From: Euglena gracilis
Lineage: Eukaryota; Euglenida; Euglenophyceae; Euglenales
Length of the DNA stretch: 64,000 bases
NCBI GenBank assembly: GCA_039621445.1
Contig: CP154956.1
Span: 4,524,170-4,588,169 of the forward strand
Direction of reading: 5' to 3'
Part shown: positions 23,932-36,549 of the stretch, piece by piece
Layout: each line of letters begins with the position of its first letter
Position numbering within the stretch: the stretch's first letter is position 1
Position numbers and translations under genes: made by a program
The notes under the pieces: model-generated
What the model was told of the DNA's origin: nothing
Databases searched by the model: none
The model's input: the letters and a program-made list of their open reading frames with translations, nothing else

Positions 23932-24664
23932 GTGTCGTGTGCATTTGTGTTGCGCGTGTGGGTGCCTTGTTTAAAGAGCCGTTGGTACATTGGGTTCGGG
24001 CCTCAGGAGGTTGAACCCAGGACAGTGTGCGGTTGTTTCGGGCCATTGATTGGGTGACTTTCAAACGGTTTCGGCTGAGCTTTCTGATCTGGAGCTGGAG
24101 CTGGAAACGTTGAATTTGTTGCATCTTAGCCGTCCAAGTTTTTCTCTGTGTATCTGACACCTTTGCATTTTAGAGATCTTTTGGACCAAGCGTGCCCAAA
24201 AGATTTTTTTTGGTTCGTGTTCGCCAAAAAAAACATCATTTTGACCATTCCGTTGTTTAGGTGGCGTGCAATTGCCCCCCCCCCGGGGGGGGGGGAACTG
24301 TTCTCTCTCTGTGTTTGCAAAGCTGTTGGCGATAAAGGACGCTGACCGGCTGAACCCCAGAGTGGGGTCCTTTCAAGTTAAGAGACCTTTTGGACAGGTC
24401 CAAGAGGAAATAAACCTTTTATTTCCAGCCCCCTGTCGACGACTGTCCAGCCTCCTGGAGGGATGGACAGCATTGGAGGGTCAAAAGCGAGTTGAAAACT
24501 TGGCTGTCCACCTCAAGTTTTGAGTGAAACAATGTTTTTGCACACCTTTTACACATATTTTTGCACATTTTTTTCCCCATTTTTTGCACATATTTTTTTG
24601 GCGGGGCTTTTGCTATTGCAACACCCAACACCCGCTCACCCTGTCGGTGTTTGGGTCACCACAG

Positions 24665-24782
24665 GCGCAGGGCAACATCGACGCCATCCTGGGGGACCAG
24701 ATTCTGGTCACGTTCAACGCCCACTTCCCCTGCTCCGACCCACCCTCCGCCGCCAGCAACGTCGCCCTGGAGGTGATGGAGG
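24665..24782 (+). CDS. Receptor cyclase-like gene, exon 18: cyclase core (GD motif)
   Basis: A CACAG acceptor ends at 24,664. The frame reads AQGNIDAILGDQILVTFNAH, then FPCSDPPSAASNVALEVME. 'I(D)...GD.ilVTF' matches the conserved second metal-binding region of class III cyclases ('.k.iGD.~~~~F'), and Gly-Asp is intact. The following Ala-rich helix matches the next conserved helix. It joins in phase with exon 17 (ending AASK). The donor is probably the GAG|GTGATG at about 24,773. Confidence 0.7.
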
Positions 24783-25371
24783 CCACGCACCTTCTTGCAG
24801 GCCTTTTTATCATAAGCTGAACGACAGGCAAAGAATGACAATTGCGCCTGCTGCGCACTGTGCTGGAGGGAGTCATAATTGTCAAATGGCTGGGGATTGC
24901 ATTTTTGGACCTTCGTGAAGGGGGACCCCTTGTGGGCACAAACCAGGGTTGAGAAGATTCCAGGCCAAAAACTGCCAATCCCTGGGCAAATTTTTAAATT
25001 AAACTCAATTGTAGTAAAACAACAAACAAAAAACATTTGGAGCAATTGAGATCCGCGCACCCCCTCTCTCCAAAAAGCATTTGGGTCAGTTTCCACACTT
25101 TAGCCACTTCATCAAAGAGGGGTAACCTCTGTTATAAGCCTCTCTGCCATTGAGAGTTAAAATACAATTTTCCATAATATTTTCCCGAATTCCTGGGCCC
25201 TCTGTTGCCAAAATCATCCAAAAGTCGAAAGGTTGTCGCCCCTTCAGGGGGGGGGTGGAGTTGGAGATGCGGGTGCACACAGCGTCATCCCAAAGAGCCA
25301 GTGGTCTTCCCAAAGAAATGCATATGAATTCTGTCAGTGGATATCGTTCGCAGTGGGTTCTGCTGGCCCAC

Positions 25372-25530
25372 GGAAGAGAAGCCCGGAACTGGAGAAGGTG
25401 TGTGCCCGTGGCCCTGAAAGGGGAGCCGGCCTTTCCCGGCCGTGTCCAGATCGGCATGGCGGCGGGCCCCGTCCACGTGGGGCACCTCGGCTACGCCGCG
25501 TTCAAGGCAATGGTGTGCGTGCTCGGCCGC
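25372..25530 (+). CDS. Receptor cyclase-like gene, exon 19: cyclase core
   Basis: The frame gives WRRCVPVALKGEPAFPGRVQ then IGMAAGPVHVGHLGYAAFKA and MVCVLG. 'VQIGMAAGPVHVGHLGY' is the 'riGi~~G.v..G..G' strand-turn of class III cyclases. In active enzymes the next segment carries a base-recognition Asp/Cys and the 'N...R' transition-state pair; here these cannot be recognised. This suggests a diverged or non-catalytic cyclase-homology domain, though exon borders are uncertain. Confidence 0.62.
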
Positions 25531-25884
25531 TCCCAGCGGCTCTTGAGTCAGCAGGGAAGGTGCTGTGACCTGCCAGCTGATCATGTTACGTGCCGTCCAC
25601 GTTGCATTTTTTGAAGGCTGCGAAACCAAAGATTTTGATTAAGAGCGGCGACCAATGCATTGAAAAGAAGAAGAGGGGTCGGGTTGCAATCCGCTTTGCT
25701 CCGGATGGTGGCACAGGCTTGCAACCGTGTTCCTCGCATATGGTACGAAACCACAGCTGAGAGAAGTTGATGGGGTCAAGCCAGAAGACACAGGGGGCTG
25801 GGAGTGCCCCCCCCTCCCCGAATCAGAGGCCACTTCAATGGAAAATTCCCTGGGAGACCCTTCCTTGTGCCATGGGCGGGCACC

Positions 25885-26030
25885 CCCAGGGCAGAACAGG
25901 AATCGGCCAAAAAGCCAGGGTGGTGGGTGAGTGTGGGGTCGACCACCCCCACCCCGTGCAGGGTGGGTGGTCGACCCCCCCATCAACTCTTCCCGTATTT
26001 CCAGGAGCACCAATTTTTGGACCCCAAATT
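25885..26030. repeat. Interspersed repeat family B, copy 2
   Basis: Same landmark order as 17,865-18,010: 'agggcagaacaggaatcggcc', 'gggtggtgggtgag', an inverted 'gtcgaccaccccc' core, and then 'ttcccgtatttccaggagcacc'. A related block in the opposite orientation follows at 26,470-26,545. Confidence 0.6.
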
Positions 26031-27300
26031 TTTTTCTGGCGCCTTTGGTGCTGGGTGTTTTTGGACCCTATATTAGCCCATTATCATAAATTTAGGACCC
26101 ATATATTAGTCCGAAACCCCCATTTTTTCACACCTACCAAAATTTCAACATTTTCCCAAATTGTTGATTTTGGAAGGTTTTTGAAGAAAAAAAATGCAAT
26201 TGGAAATCCAAAAAATTCCAAGAGAAAAAATGAAAATTCCAAGATAAAAAATGTCAGTAAAATTTGATTGTACCAAAATTTGGTCCAATTTTTTTGACCT
26301 TCGTTTTTTTTCCAATCTACCAATTTTCAAACCTGAAATTTTTTTAAAATTTTTTTAAATGTGGGTTTCCATCAAAAAATCACGTATTTTGGTTCATTTT
26401 TCAATTTTTTTTTCAAAAATTTTCCCGGCCAAAATCTGTGTTTTCCCAAAATTGGTGAAAATGTTGTGGTGGGTGTGGGATCGACCCCCTCCACCTCCTG
26501 GGTGGGGGGTTGACCTCCCCACCAGGCCTTCCTGTTCTGCCCTGGGCACCCCATAACACAAGCCACCCCCATGGGATGGGCACAGAAAAGCCCAATCAAT
26601 GAATATCTACGAGCAAAAGGAATTGTTTATTTGCAACAAAATGTGAATCCTAATGGAAAAATGCTTGCATTGGGCAAATTTGGTCTCTGGTACTATTTAC
26701 CCTGTCATGATAGGCAGCTTTCAAGGCCACCAATACCGGCCAAACGGTCAGGTTACAGGGTCAAAGATCCATTGAATTTCCTTTGAACCTCGGAAATACC
26801 TGGAAAGGGTCCCTGGAACTAAAATAGTAGGAGGTTGTCAGGGTCCTGGTATTTGGCCGACCTTGGGTTCAAATGTTGAGGAAGTGGCGATGCGCAACAG
26901 CGGACGTCAGGTCGTTGGGGTGCAGTCTCCCCTTCATTCTGGTGCGTTTTGTATTGTGTGTGCCCATCTTCGCAGGTTGCAATGGGGGCGCCAATGAAGG
27001 TAGCGCCCAGGGGTTTCCTACACCGTAGGGTGAGGTGCTGCCTGCCATCATTTTTTCCCCCTGGGGCCAGACCACGCTTACACCCCCCCCCTCTCTCCAC
27101 CGGTTGACCCTGCCAGCTTTGAGCCATCAGCCCAGGCAAAAGTTTTGACACGTGGGTTGTCTTCCAATTTTAAAAAAAGTGAGGGCCTGAATGATTGAGC
27201 ATTTTTTTGAGCGTTTCCCCGCCCTGGATTAGTTGCCTCGGTGTAATTGACCTGGATTGAAGCAAGGTTAACCGTACAGTTAGCTGGCTGCCCCTCCCCA

Positions 27301-27483
27301 GGGCTCGTCCCCAAGGAATCCCTGGTGTGGTCTCTGTTGGCCCACCTCTCTGGTTTCCGTGAGCCGGTGGCATTGATGTGCCCTGCGATGGAGGAGCGTG
27401 TGAAGTACCACTTCACCGTGCAGCCCGTCGATTTGGTGGCACTGCCGATCATGGGAGAATTTGTCTCCCTTTATGCCAAGTGT
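27301..27483 (+). CDS. Receptor cyclase-like gene, exon 20: end of cyclase domain
   Basis: A CCCCAG acceptor ends at about 27,301. The frame reads LVPKESLVWSLLAHLSGFRE, PVALMCPAMEERVKYHFTVQ, PVDLVALPIMGEFVSLYAK. 'vlvcp.....v...f..r.vd.v.l...ge...vY.l' is the standard C-terminal end of a class III cyclase domain. The 'LAHLSGF' helix stands where active enzymes have 'A.R.e.l', so the transition-state Arg seems to be missing. Strong domain match, weak support for activity. Confidence 0.7.
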
Positions 27484-28537
27484 GGTGGCACCTGCACGTG
27501 GTGCCTTAATTCCGTGCATAAACTTCTCATCCTGCCTGACGACCTGATTAAATCTCTGCCTCAAAAATGGTTTGATCAGAAGGAAGCTCAAAAGATATCT
27601 GCACAAAATGGAAGCGTCCATCTAGCCCGTGGGAGTACACTGGAAGATTTTATTTGGCAAAAGGTTATTTTCAGCAGTATTTTCAAACTGCCCATTGCCT
27701 TTTATTTCCTTGTATTTGGTTTTTAGTTTTTGCTCAAATCCTGATGTAATGATGCAAATGAATAAGAGCACCTGTTGTGATGCAAGTCAAACTGTAACTC
27801 CTGACTGAAGAGTTTTTTGATGAATCACGCGGTCTGATGGTGCCGTGGGGCCTAAAGCAATTCCAAATACATCCCTTTGCTCGTTTTTCACAAGTGATTT
27901 GCACTCTCTACAAATTCAATTTGCTTTGATTTGCACTCTCTATAAATTCAATTTACTTCACCAGGCTATTCCAGAAAATAACGAATTTTCCAACCTTTTC
28001 CTCGCTATTTAAGGATTTTTTATTTGTTTTAATGATTTGTTTTTTGCTTTTTCCTCCAGGTAGCTGAGTGTGTCTTTTATCTTCTCCCACTCTGAGAAAA
28101 AGTTTGTTGGAGATGGCCGCCCAATAGTTTCGCCAACGAGTTCCAATTTCCATTAAAGGGATGGGGAGTCAGGTTATTGTATCTGTTCTGAACGTAACGC
28201 CCGATCACATGCTCTCCCAAATTTCATGCAGCGGGATTTTAAGAGTTCAGAAGAACTCCCACATTATCTTGTGAGCACGCCATAATTTGGCCGGTGTGCA
28301 TTAGCCACAACCGAAAACCTGCCAGGGTATGACAGGTTCCCTGACTGATTCCCTGACTAACTGCAGTTGAGATACGCAGCCTTCGAAGGGTTCCAGTGGC
28401 CATGAGCCCCAAAACAGTGAGTAATACAGAATCGGGTGGGGGCACACAACTCTGTCCTAAAAGGGATCTTTGTGACCAACGTAGGAAGGTATTTTGTGTC
28501 GATTGACAGGTTTCTCTTGCATAGGAATTCACCACGT

Positions 28538-28638
28538 CTGCCCCTGTGCCACAGGAGCATCAGCATTTTCAGCCTCGTGGCTCGGATCGCCGTTGGCCAC
28601 GAGGCGGCAGAGTGGCTGTACCAGGCCCAAGGGTCAGC
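28538..28638 (+). CDS. Receptor cyclase-like gene, exon 21: tail helix
   Basis: The frame encodes RSISIFSLVARIAVGHEAAE then WLYQAQ. It suits a helical segment that follows the cyclase domain and joins the last island at 30.95 kb. Short and borderline, supported by position and phase only. Confidence 0.38.
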
Positions 28639-28740
28639 CTGCCAGCATAGTTTTGATTTTTAGGTTTTTCTGGTGTGGTTTGCAAAACACAAATATTTGC
28701 AACGGCTGGATTTTTTCCCGTGGTTTGGCCCCCGATGTGG

Positions 28741-28741
28741 T

Positions 28742-28808
<67 letters not shown>

Positions 28809-28827
28809 GGCAGGCAGGCAGGCAGGC

Positions 28828-28884
<57 letters not shown>
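28741..28884. repeat. (AC)n(CAGA)n(CAGG)n(CAGA)n microsatellite
   Basis: A compound repeat: about 27 bp of AC, then CAGA tetramers interrupted in the middle by five CAGG units. Open frames across it are artefacts. Confidence 0.97.
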
Positions 28885-29068
28885 TGCACATGCACATACG
28901 CACATACACATTCATATTATATGTCATACATTCATATTCATATCATACATTCGTACATTCATATTATGCATCAACATGTATATACATATATATTATATAG
29001 CTCCCCACTATATGGCCCCCCTACTGGGGGGGGGGGCATAAAGTGGGGGGGGTCAAAATATTTTTTTT

Positions 29069-29200
29069 ACGTTAATGATGGAGTTGGGTTAAGTGCGCGA
29101 CTTAGGGTTAGGGTTAGGCCTAACTTATAGACGGGTTTTCGGTGTACACGTTAGGCCTAACCCCAAGTCGCTCACCACCCTATTCCATCATTACGCAAAA
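29069..29200. repeat. Inverted repeat carrying telomere-type motifs
   Basis: The left arm (about 29,069-29,128) runs 'acgttaatgatgga' ... 'gcgacttagggttaggg' ... 'ttaggcctaac'. The right arm (about 29,148-29,196) is its diverged reverse complement ('gttaggcctaacccc' ... 'aagtcgc' ... 'tccatcattacg'). A pair of TTAGGG units lies in the left arm. Intronic, foldback-like. Confidence 0.6.
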
Positions 29201-29779
29201 AAAAAATTGCGCCCCCCCCTCCCCACTATGTATATGTACACACACACACACACATTCACACGTATACGTACGTGTATATATATGTATGTATATATATACA
29301 TACCATAATATTTGATCTAATATATGTGTGTGTAACATAATATTTAACATATGTAACATATATGTAACATATATGTAACATATGTAACACATAATAATTA
29401 TTTATGTGCAATGAAGCTGCTTATTATTTGCTCCCCTCCTGGACCGAGTTTGTAGTTGTGGGGGAGGGGATTATATGGTGACACCTGTTTCCGACCTCAG
29501 GGGAAAGTCGTGGTTATTGGTTGGGATAGGGTTAGGGTTCCGACCGGTTCCTGGAAGGCTACAATTTTCTGAATTTAGGAAGACGTTCGGCTGCAAATCG
29601 GACCAAGATGGGAGGAATTTGGGTCGAAATTTGGTGAAACAGAGAAAAAAGTGTTCCTTGAAAATCATCCCGAACGGGGACCTAACTTCCGGCCTAGTTT
29701 TGCCCCTGAAAAGTGCCCTTTTTGTTACGCACATTTTTTAACCCTAACCCTATTCCTATACCTCCCCCCCCCCCGGGAA

Positions 29780-30040
29780 ACTGTCATGCCCGAGAACCTG
29801 TCAGGGTCCCGCCCGGGAAACTGTCAGGGTCCCCGGTACCGGCCAACCTGTCAGTATAGGAAGTTGTCAGGGTCCCCGGTACCGGCCAACCTGTCAGGGT
29901 CATTTTTCATTGACTTTCCCTTTAAATGCCATACCCGGGAAACTGTCAGGGTCCCTGGTACTGGCCAACCTGTCATGATAGGAAGTTGTCAGGGTCCCCG
30001 GTACTGGCCAACCTGTCAGGTGACTGTTTCCCGGGGGGGG
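29780..30040. repeat. Minisatellite with 'gaaactgtcagggtcc' units
   Basis: Imperfect tandem units alternate 'gaaactgtcagggtcccc', 'ggtaccggccaacctgtcag' and 'ataggaagttgtcaggg'. Diverged single units of the same family occur at about 15,700-15,760, 17,480-17,590, 23,040-23,150 and 26,700-26,830, so it is an interspersed minisatellite of this genome. Confidence 0.7.
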
Positions 30041-30944
30041 GGGGTAGGTATATCAGCGCCTACCCTCCCTGAAACCGCCGACAGTGCCCCGGTTTTGGCT
30101 ATCCGTGAGACTAGATAGCCGGCAAGTGGGCACTGGGTGTCACCTTACGACCCACCCCTCCCACCGACTACTACCACTGACCCTAAGGGGGGAGCGCCAA
30201 TTACCAGGCAGCTGCCATATGTAGAATGCATAGAATCCTCCTGGTTTGGGGTTAGGGTTATGGTTGGGGCTTTGTGTATGGGTTGGTATGTACGGATCGG
30301 TTTCTTCTGTGTGTTTATCTGACATGGAGATGTGACATGGCAACACAATATTTTTTTTGACAGGAGGAGAGAATGAACACTCACTGACGCTTGAATCCAT
30401 CGACACCACTGCATCTTCTGGGCATTGGGCAGAGGCCAGGCCTGCTCTGAGGGTACCGTTTGCACGTTTCTTGGTTGTTTTTTCTGTTCTCACCTGTCCA
30501 TAAAGCAACGGTTCACACCAAAGAGCTGTATTTAAAGGATTCTAAATGCATGGTGGCGCAAATTTCTAATCCTTCCCATTTATTTCTTGCATTCCAGTGA
30601 TGCGATTGCCAACTGTTTGCAGTGGGGTGGGTGCCCCGCCAGTTTTTTATTTTCGGGCATTGCAGTCCTTATTGGGCAGTTTTGTATTTGCAAACTTAAA
30701 ATGAGTATTTTACAGATTAATTTTTTTTTGGCGCGAAGCATATGTTGTTGCATTCACTTCAGCCATCTTTCTCGGATTTGAGCATATTTATTTCATATTT
30801 TTTTGTTTCCCGTTTTATTTTTTCCCAATTTGTTTTGCTTTTTTCTCCTTCTTTTCAAGTTTCTTTTTCAATTTTTTTTCGCTTGCTTGTGTTTTGTGTT
30901 TTTTTCCCATGAACTTGAACTTTTTTTTCCTTGGGCAGCTGTTG

Positions 30945-31170
30945 CCTCCTCTTCGGAGGTCGCCGCCCACCCACACACCCAGGCAGCTGCCCCAGTCCAG
31001 CGCAGGGTCCTCCCCGTTCGGCCCGCCCGTCGTGGGTCTGGGGCGGACGTTCCGGGCGGTCGCGCGGGCGAACACGACGGCGGAGGCGCGGGCGACGCTC
31101 GGGGCGTACCTGGCGGACCACGGTGGGGACGCGCTGGCCCAGCGCCTGCTGGGAACAGCCTCCTTTCTCA
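30945..31170 (+). CDS. Receptor cyclase-like gene, last recognisable exon
   Basis: The frame contains PPVVGLGRTFRAVARANTTA, EARATLGAYLADHGGDALAQ, RLLGTA. It looks like a tandem-helix tail, where 'A...(L/F)..Y......D..A..LL' resembles the TPR-like repeat that often closes protist receptor cyclases. A short open stretch at 31,440-31,525 (LPHWQPHVGLTLAERPDGW) may be one more exon. No stop codon or polyadenylation signal can be assigned with confidence. Confidence 0.45.
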
Positions 31171-33354
31171 GGACGATCGCCCCCCGGGGGGGGGGTGGGG
31201 TGGGCTGGGCTGCTGCTCCGGGCAGGCGGGGGCGGGGGGGGGGCACGTTGGGCCCACTGGCGGGTGTTGTGGTGGGCAGTGTTGTAGCCGCCAGAGGTTG
31301 GGGGCCGGTCGCCGGTTTCTCGCGAGGCTTGCCCGTGCCCGTCGCTGCCGGGGCCCAAAACCAACCACCCCCCCGAGTGGGTGACACGCTAGGCCCCACA
31401 ACCCAGGGCACCCCTGGGGGGGTTAAAAAAAAAAGGTGCCTGGCTGGGCCGCCTGCCGCACTGGCAGCCCCACGTCGGCCTGACGCTGGCGGAGCGGCCC
31501 GACGGCTGGCAACTGGCCGGGCGCTTCCCCTGTGTGTGTATCTGGGGGGCACCTGGGGGGGGGGCACCCGCTGTACTTTGATTCCCATCCTGTTGACCAA
31601 ACCCGGCGGGGGGGGTGGATGCCAGGCCTGACAGGGAGCTGATTTGGACTCTGGCATGAAGGGGATTCCCAAGGACGCCTGGGGATTTTTCATTGGATTC
31701 CTCAAGAAACTTGGTGCATTGACCGAATACAGCATGCCTCGCTTCAAGAAAAAAGAGTTTGAAATTGGAGTTTAATTTTGACATTCCCCCAAAAAAGTAT
31801 TGCAAACTTGCCAGTAGGGTATATTTTTTCAGGGGGGGGCCAACCGGACTCCACGGGATTTGGTTGCCAAGTGTTTTATGATTTGCTGTCTTCAGTAGGC
31901 ATCTTGGTGCTGGCAGTGGCAGTGGTTTCTGGGCCACCATTTGGCACCCGGCCGACCGAGAGAAGACTCGCCCCTCGACAGCCCGTCCGCGGTGCACCTG
32001 ACGCTTCGGTCCCTTAGGTAGCTCCGGACTTCTCCGCCACTTTATTATTTGTTGGCACTTGGGAGGCACTATTTGTGTCTTCCCTTCCTCTGTCACCCTG
32101 TGAGTTTTTTGTGTGCCGTATGCATCGGTCTTCCAACCTGGCAGCTGGCATTTCAGGAGTGGAGCATTTTTTTTTTTTGCTGTAGAGTACTCCATTTGCA
32201 AAACGACGCATGTGTGAAGTTTGCAAACACTCTGATTACCTGTGTCATGGGGTTTCAATGTTTCCCTCCGCCGCCATCCCCCATTCTCTCTCTCCCGCTG
32301 TGCTGAGCAGGGCTTTGAAGCCGGAGGGTTTGATCATATTGTACAAAATGGCTGGAGCAACTTTGAGGACGATGTCAAAGCACAAGTGTTCCACCAAGAT
32401 GCCCAGGTGGAATAAAGCAAAATTGATTTAAATGGACTCAGATTTATTTATTGATTCATCTCCGGGCGAAATGCATCAATTCTTCAAGGGGATAGCGGTG
32501 TGCAAAGCTGTGGCGGGGGGTCTTTCGGGTTTCCCTCAATCAATGCTGTGGGTCTGGTGGCTGAAAAGAAAAGCCACTCCTCATCCACATTGGTTTGGAC
32601 GTGGCTTTTGTATTCTACCTCACCCAAGGTCCCAGTGGGATTGGTTTTTCCAAGGGAGAGGGGGCAGAGGGCTTCGACGCCCCTCCCAAGGAGTCCGGAC
32701 CCTCCCTTCGGTCTGGGAAGTCCAGGGACCTCCCTGGTCCCATACTTTTTTCTTCCGCGGCGCTTTGTGCTGGAAGATTTGCGTTTTGTTTATGTGTTTG
32801 CCATGGTTCCAAAAAAGGAAGTCCCAACGACCCTCCCCCCTCCCCCGAGGGGAGGGGGCTGGGACCACCCCCTCCATTTCTCATTTCTCAAGTGCCCTGT
32901 AATAGACCCCCCACCCCAACTGTGTGGGGTTCCGACCAAGCACTTTTGATCTAAAGTCATATTTCTTAGTCTGTGCCTGTGCCTTCAAGATTGGGTCCTG
33001 GTCTTCACAAGAACCCTTGGGTTGAGCCATTCCTCCTTTGCTAAGCAGCACCCTAACCTCTGAGGTTCTGAGCATAAAGAGATTTGGTAAACCATGATCA
33101 ACATTAGGGAAACAATCATATTGGAACATTACCCAAAGTCGGCTTGCATTGATTCTTCAACACGTATTTCCATTCTTTAAGAACATGGCAGGCTGATATT
33201 ATTGATATCGACAGTATTATCAATTTATTTGATCCTTTGGCAGATCCCCCTGGGGGGGGGGGGGCAGAGACAACTGAAAGTGGCCCACCCTGAACCAAAG
33301 ACGTCGTGGTTTTGGCAATTTGGCCGTATGAACACAGTGTGCCGAAACAGTTTT

Positions 33355-33770
33355 TATACCTTCTCGAGTTTTGCGGGTGGGTGCTCAATCCCAAGCCCCA
33401 AAGCCTGTATTAGCCCCGGGGTGATGATGGTGTGTACACCCTGCCCATACAGCAGCACCCCAGCCAGCTGTTCCACAGAGCTCTGTGCAAATCTGAGGCC
33501 AGTTGTGTGAGCAAAAGACCATCCGCCACCCACCCCAGTGTTGACCACCTTCCCCCATTGCCTGGGCTGGGGTTTGGGTGACAAACGGGAAGGTCACAAA
33601 ATTAAAAAATTTGCTCTCACACAATTGGCCTCAGATTTGCACAAAGCCCGTGGCAGAGCTGGTTGGGGTGTTGCTGTGGGCACAAACCACCACAGTCCAT
33701 GGGCTGACACAGGCTTTTGGGGCTCGGGATTGAGTGCCCACCCACAAATCTCGAGGAGGTGTGAATTCTT
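33355..33770. repeat. Long inverted repeat, arms about 160 bp
   Basis: The left arm (33,355-33,515) and right arm (33,610-33,770) are diverged reverse complements around a loop of about 95 bp. Shared landmarks, left arm and reverse-complemented right arm, are 'tgggtgctcaatccc/tgggcactcaatccc', 'agccccaaagcctg/agccccaaaagcctg' and 'gtgcaaatctgaggcca' in both. No coding content; a foldback element. Confidence 0.75.
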
Positions 33771-34408
33771 TTTGGTATTTATTTATTAATTTTCTGTATG
33801 TATTGAACGTGGGGATATTTTGACCAGATGGCCAGGCCTGGACAGTTCGTTCTTAGGATGTCTATTTCCAGTTAATTCTTAATGTCAGCTCCGTGTGTCA
33901 AGCGGTGTATGGAACCAAAATTTCTTCCGATATTTTGCCCGAATTGGAAATGGGTTCATCTCTTCGTTTAATTCCTCTTGATGCTCACTGCGAAGGACAA
34001 CGATTTGGTAAAACGCGTGCAAGCTGCACTATTTTCACCAGGTTCGCTGCCAGACCTCTTCAGATCTTCTGATTGCTGCGCAATCATTGGTCGCTTCTTT
34101 GATAGTTTGTCGTCATTTGGCAGTCATCTCATCATGGTTGTAAAAACGACGGGAGAATGACACGTAAGCCTTTCGGGTCGAGGATGAAAGGTGGAGGTGG
34201 AATTCAATAGTTTCATGTGTGGCAGCAGGTGTCGTTTTGTAGGCTGCTTCGTGTGTTTTCACCAGGAGCGTAACGGCAACCACATGGCATGGTTGTGGAA
34301 GCAGCAAGTCGCCTCCCCCCTCATCGATGAACAATAAGGTTGACCCCGAAATTGTTTAAAAGCTTGCTTGCCTTTTTTGGGGACGTTTTGTTGAGGAATC
34401 TTGTTGTT

Positions 34409-34440
<32 letters not shown>

Positions 34441-34909
34441 TCCAGTGCCTGATTTTCTCTGCTCGACATTTCCCGACGTTTAAGGCCAACCAGGGTTCCC
34501 TGCTTGTCGTTGGAAAAACCATGTCATTGGATGGTTTTTCACTTCCAGGAGGGCTGTCCGGGCCGGGGGGGGGGGTGTCGAACCCCTCCACGCACAATGA
34601 CACAGCGCAAAATAAACCATTCAGCACCGAAGGTGACGAGGGAAGTTTGGACCTAAATTGGCTCCACTGGAAATACAGGAAAGCGTGGGGGAGTCGGCAG
34701 TCCCCCACACGATGGGTGTTGGGGGGGGGATAAGCATAAGCATAAGGGATAAGCATAAGCATTGGGGGGGGGATAAGCATAAGACGATGGGTGTTGGGGG
34801 GATTGCAGATGCTGCAGGAAAATGGTTATCAACCCCCCATTCCGAACGGCAGATAAGATTGCTCCTGCTACCTGATTCCCACAATTCCAACGAAAGAGTT
34901 CACAAGGGA

Positions 34910-35390
34910 ACCAAATGTCTTTTTTGCTATGATGCTGCCAATTCGCCAAAATTTGCCAAACTTGCAAATTCTGGCAAAATTTTGCCACTTCTTGGCCTTT
35001 CAGTCCCCCCCCCCCCGCGATGTCTGCTAGGAAAAAGCTTTAATAAATTCCTCATCCTGGACTGGATTTTTACCAGGGACCAAAAACGTTGTCAATCCTT
35101 TGACAAATTGCATTTTTTTTTAAATCTGCACATTCCGAAAATGACAAAAAAGTGCGGTTTTGAATTTTTTTTGGAAAAGTGTGAATGGCAGCTCAAAACA
35201 TACACCAACCGGAGTTGCGGAATGAAAAAAATTTGTGAACTTTTTCAACAGCCCCATTTAGCAGAAGTGTGCATGTTCCTAAATCCATAGTTTCCCCAAA
35301 TGTTCCGCAATTTTTGTTCAATTTTTCGCAATTTTTCTGGAGGCCTCCGATGTCAATCCCCCGGGAAGTTCCCCCTCCCCCAAAGAGGTT
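34910..35390. repeat. Interspersed repeat family A, copy 4
   Basis: It carries the family landmarks 'ggaaaagtgtgaatggc', 'cataCACCAACC' and 'aaatttgtgaacttttt', then 'ttccgcaatttttg' units, closest to the copy at 11.5-12.25 kb. Confidence 0.5.
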
Positions 35391-36447
35391 TTCGTGTGAA
35401 GTATTGTGTGCGTGCGCTGCGAGAGGGAGAGAGGCGCCAACCGCTGGCTTGGGACCCGCCTCGCGGCTCGCCACCCCGACCGCCTTCGCTCGCACCGTTC
35501 GCCACAGCCAACGTCGTTGCTGCCAAACACCCCCCCCCCACTGCATTGCATTCCCTCCACCGAAGGAGGCGGCTTTTTCTCTGTCCTGGATATTGCATTT
35601 TTTTGAACCCTGGACCCTGAGTTTTTCTGATTCATTCCATACCTCCCCCCCCCTCATGAAAATGTGCAAATATAAAAAAAAGTAGAATTATCTATTTTGG
35701 GGCGTTTTTATTGTGTTAAAGGGCAGCTATTTTGGGTTTTCTGCAAAAATCCTAAGGGGTTATTTTTTGGGTGTCTAGTTTTTGAATTTTGCTGCAAATC
35801 GGCAGGGGGTCTAATTTTGGCGCTTATTTCTGGCAGAATGAAGCAACGGTTACAGCAAAAAGGAATGTGTTCATTGAGAATATACAGCGACCACACCAAC
35901 CACCTGTATTATTTCCAGCACTGTCTTTGGGTCTGGCGTCCCACCGTCCCTCTTTCTGAGTGAGCCTTGGGGCCCGGTGGGCCAGCGGGTTGAGTTGGTG
36001 CAGCAAACAGAATGGGTTTGCGCAACCAGGAAGTCAGGCCGCTCCCAGCCTCCTTGGACTGTTTGTGGCATGAAATTGATGGCCTCCCTGCTGCCTGTTG
36101 TGTGTGCAATTGAAATGCGGAGAATTACATTCTCAGGATGTATTTTGCAGTAGGTCTGGAAGTGGGACGGGCGCCGCTTGGAACCACAGGCAGACCCGCC
36201 GTTTTTCCGCACGTTTGAATCGTCGCTGTACGACCCCTCATTTCACTCTGTTTTCCAGACCGTCTTCCAAACCGGCACACCTCCCGAACGTACATCGAAG
36301 TGGCGGCTTCCCACAGGGGCTCACCGAGCTAACTCAACCTTGTCCACAAGAGAAGCGTTGCAAATTGTATTTGGAACTCTTTAGCCTCCTGTCCCCCGCA
36401 TTTTGTGGAGAATCCTTTTCAAAAAATGTATTCATTGCTGCTCACAT

Positions 36448-36549
36448 TTTCATTTAGTGCGCCAGGGAAAATTTTTTTCTGCGCCGCGTGTACCGCGGAA
36501 AAAAAAATTTTGTGCCGCGGCAAACTTCGCTGCGGCGCACTAAATGAAA
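36448..36549. mobile_element. 102-bp MITE-like element with 16-bp inverted ends
   Basis: Perfect ends TTTCATTTAGTGCGCC (36,448-36,463) and its reverse complement (36,534-36,549). The middle has a second inverted pair, 'ccgcgg' flanked by A/T runs. Non-coding; probably a small non-autonomous DNA element. Confidence 0.6.
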
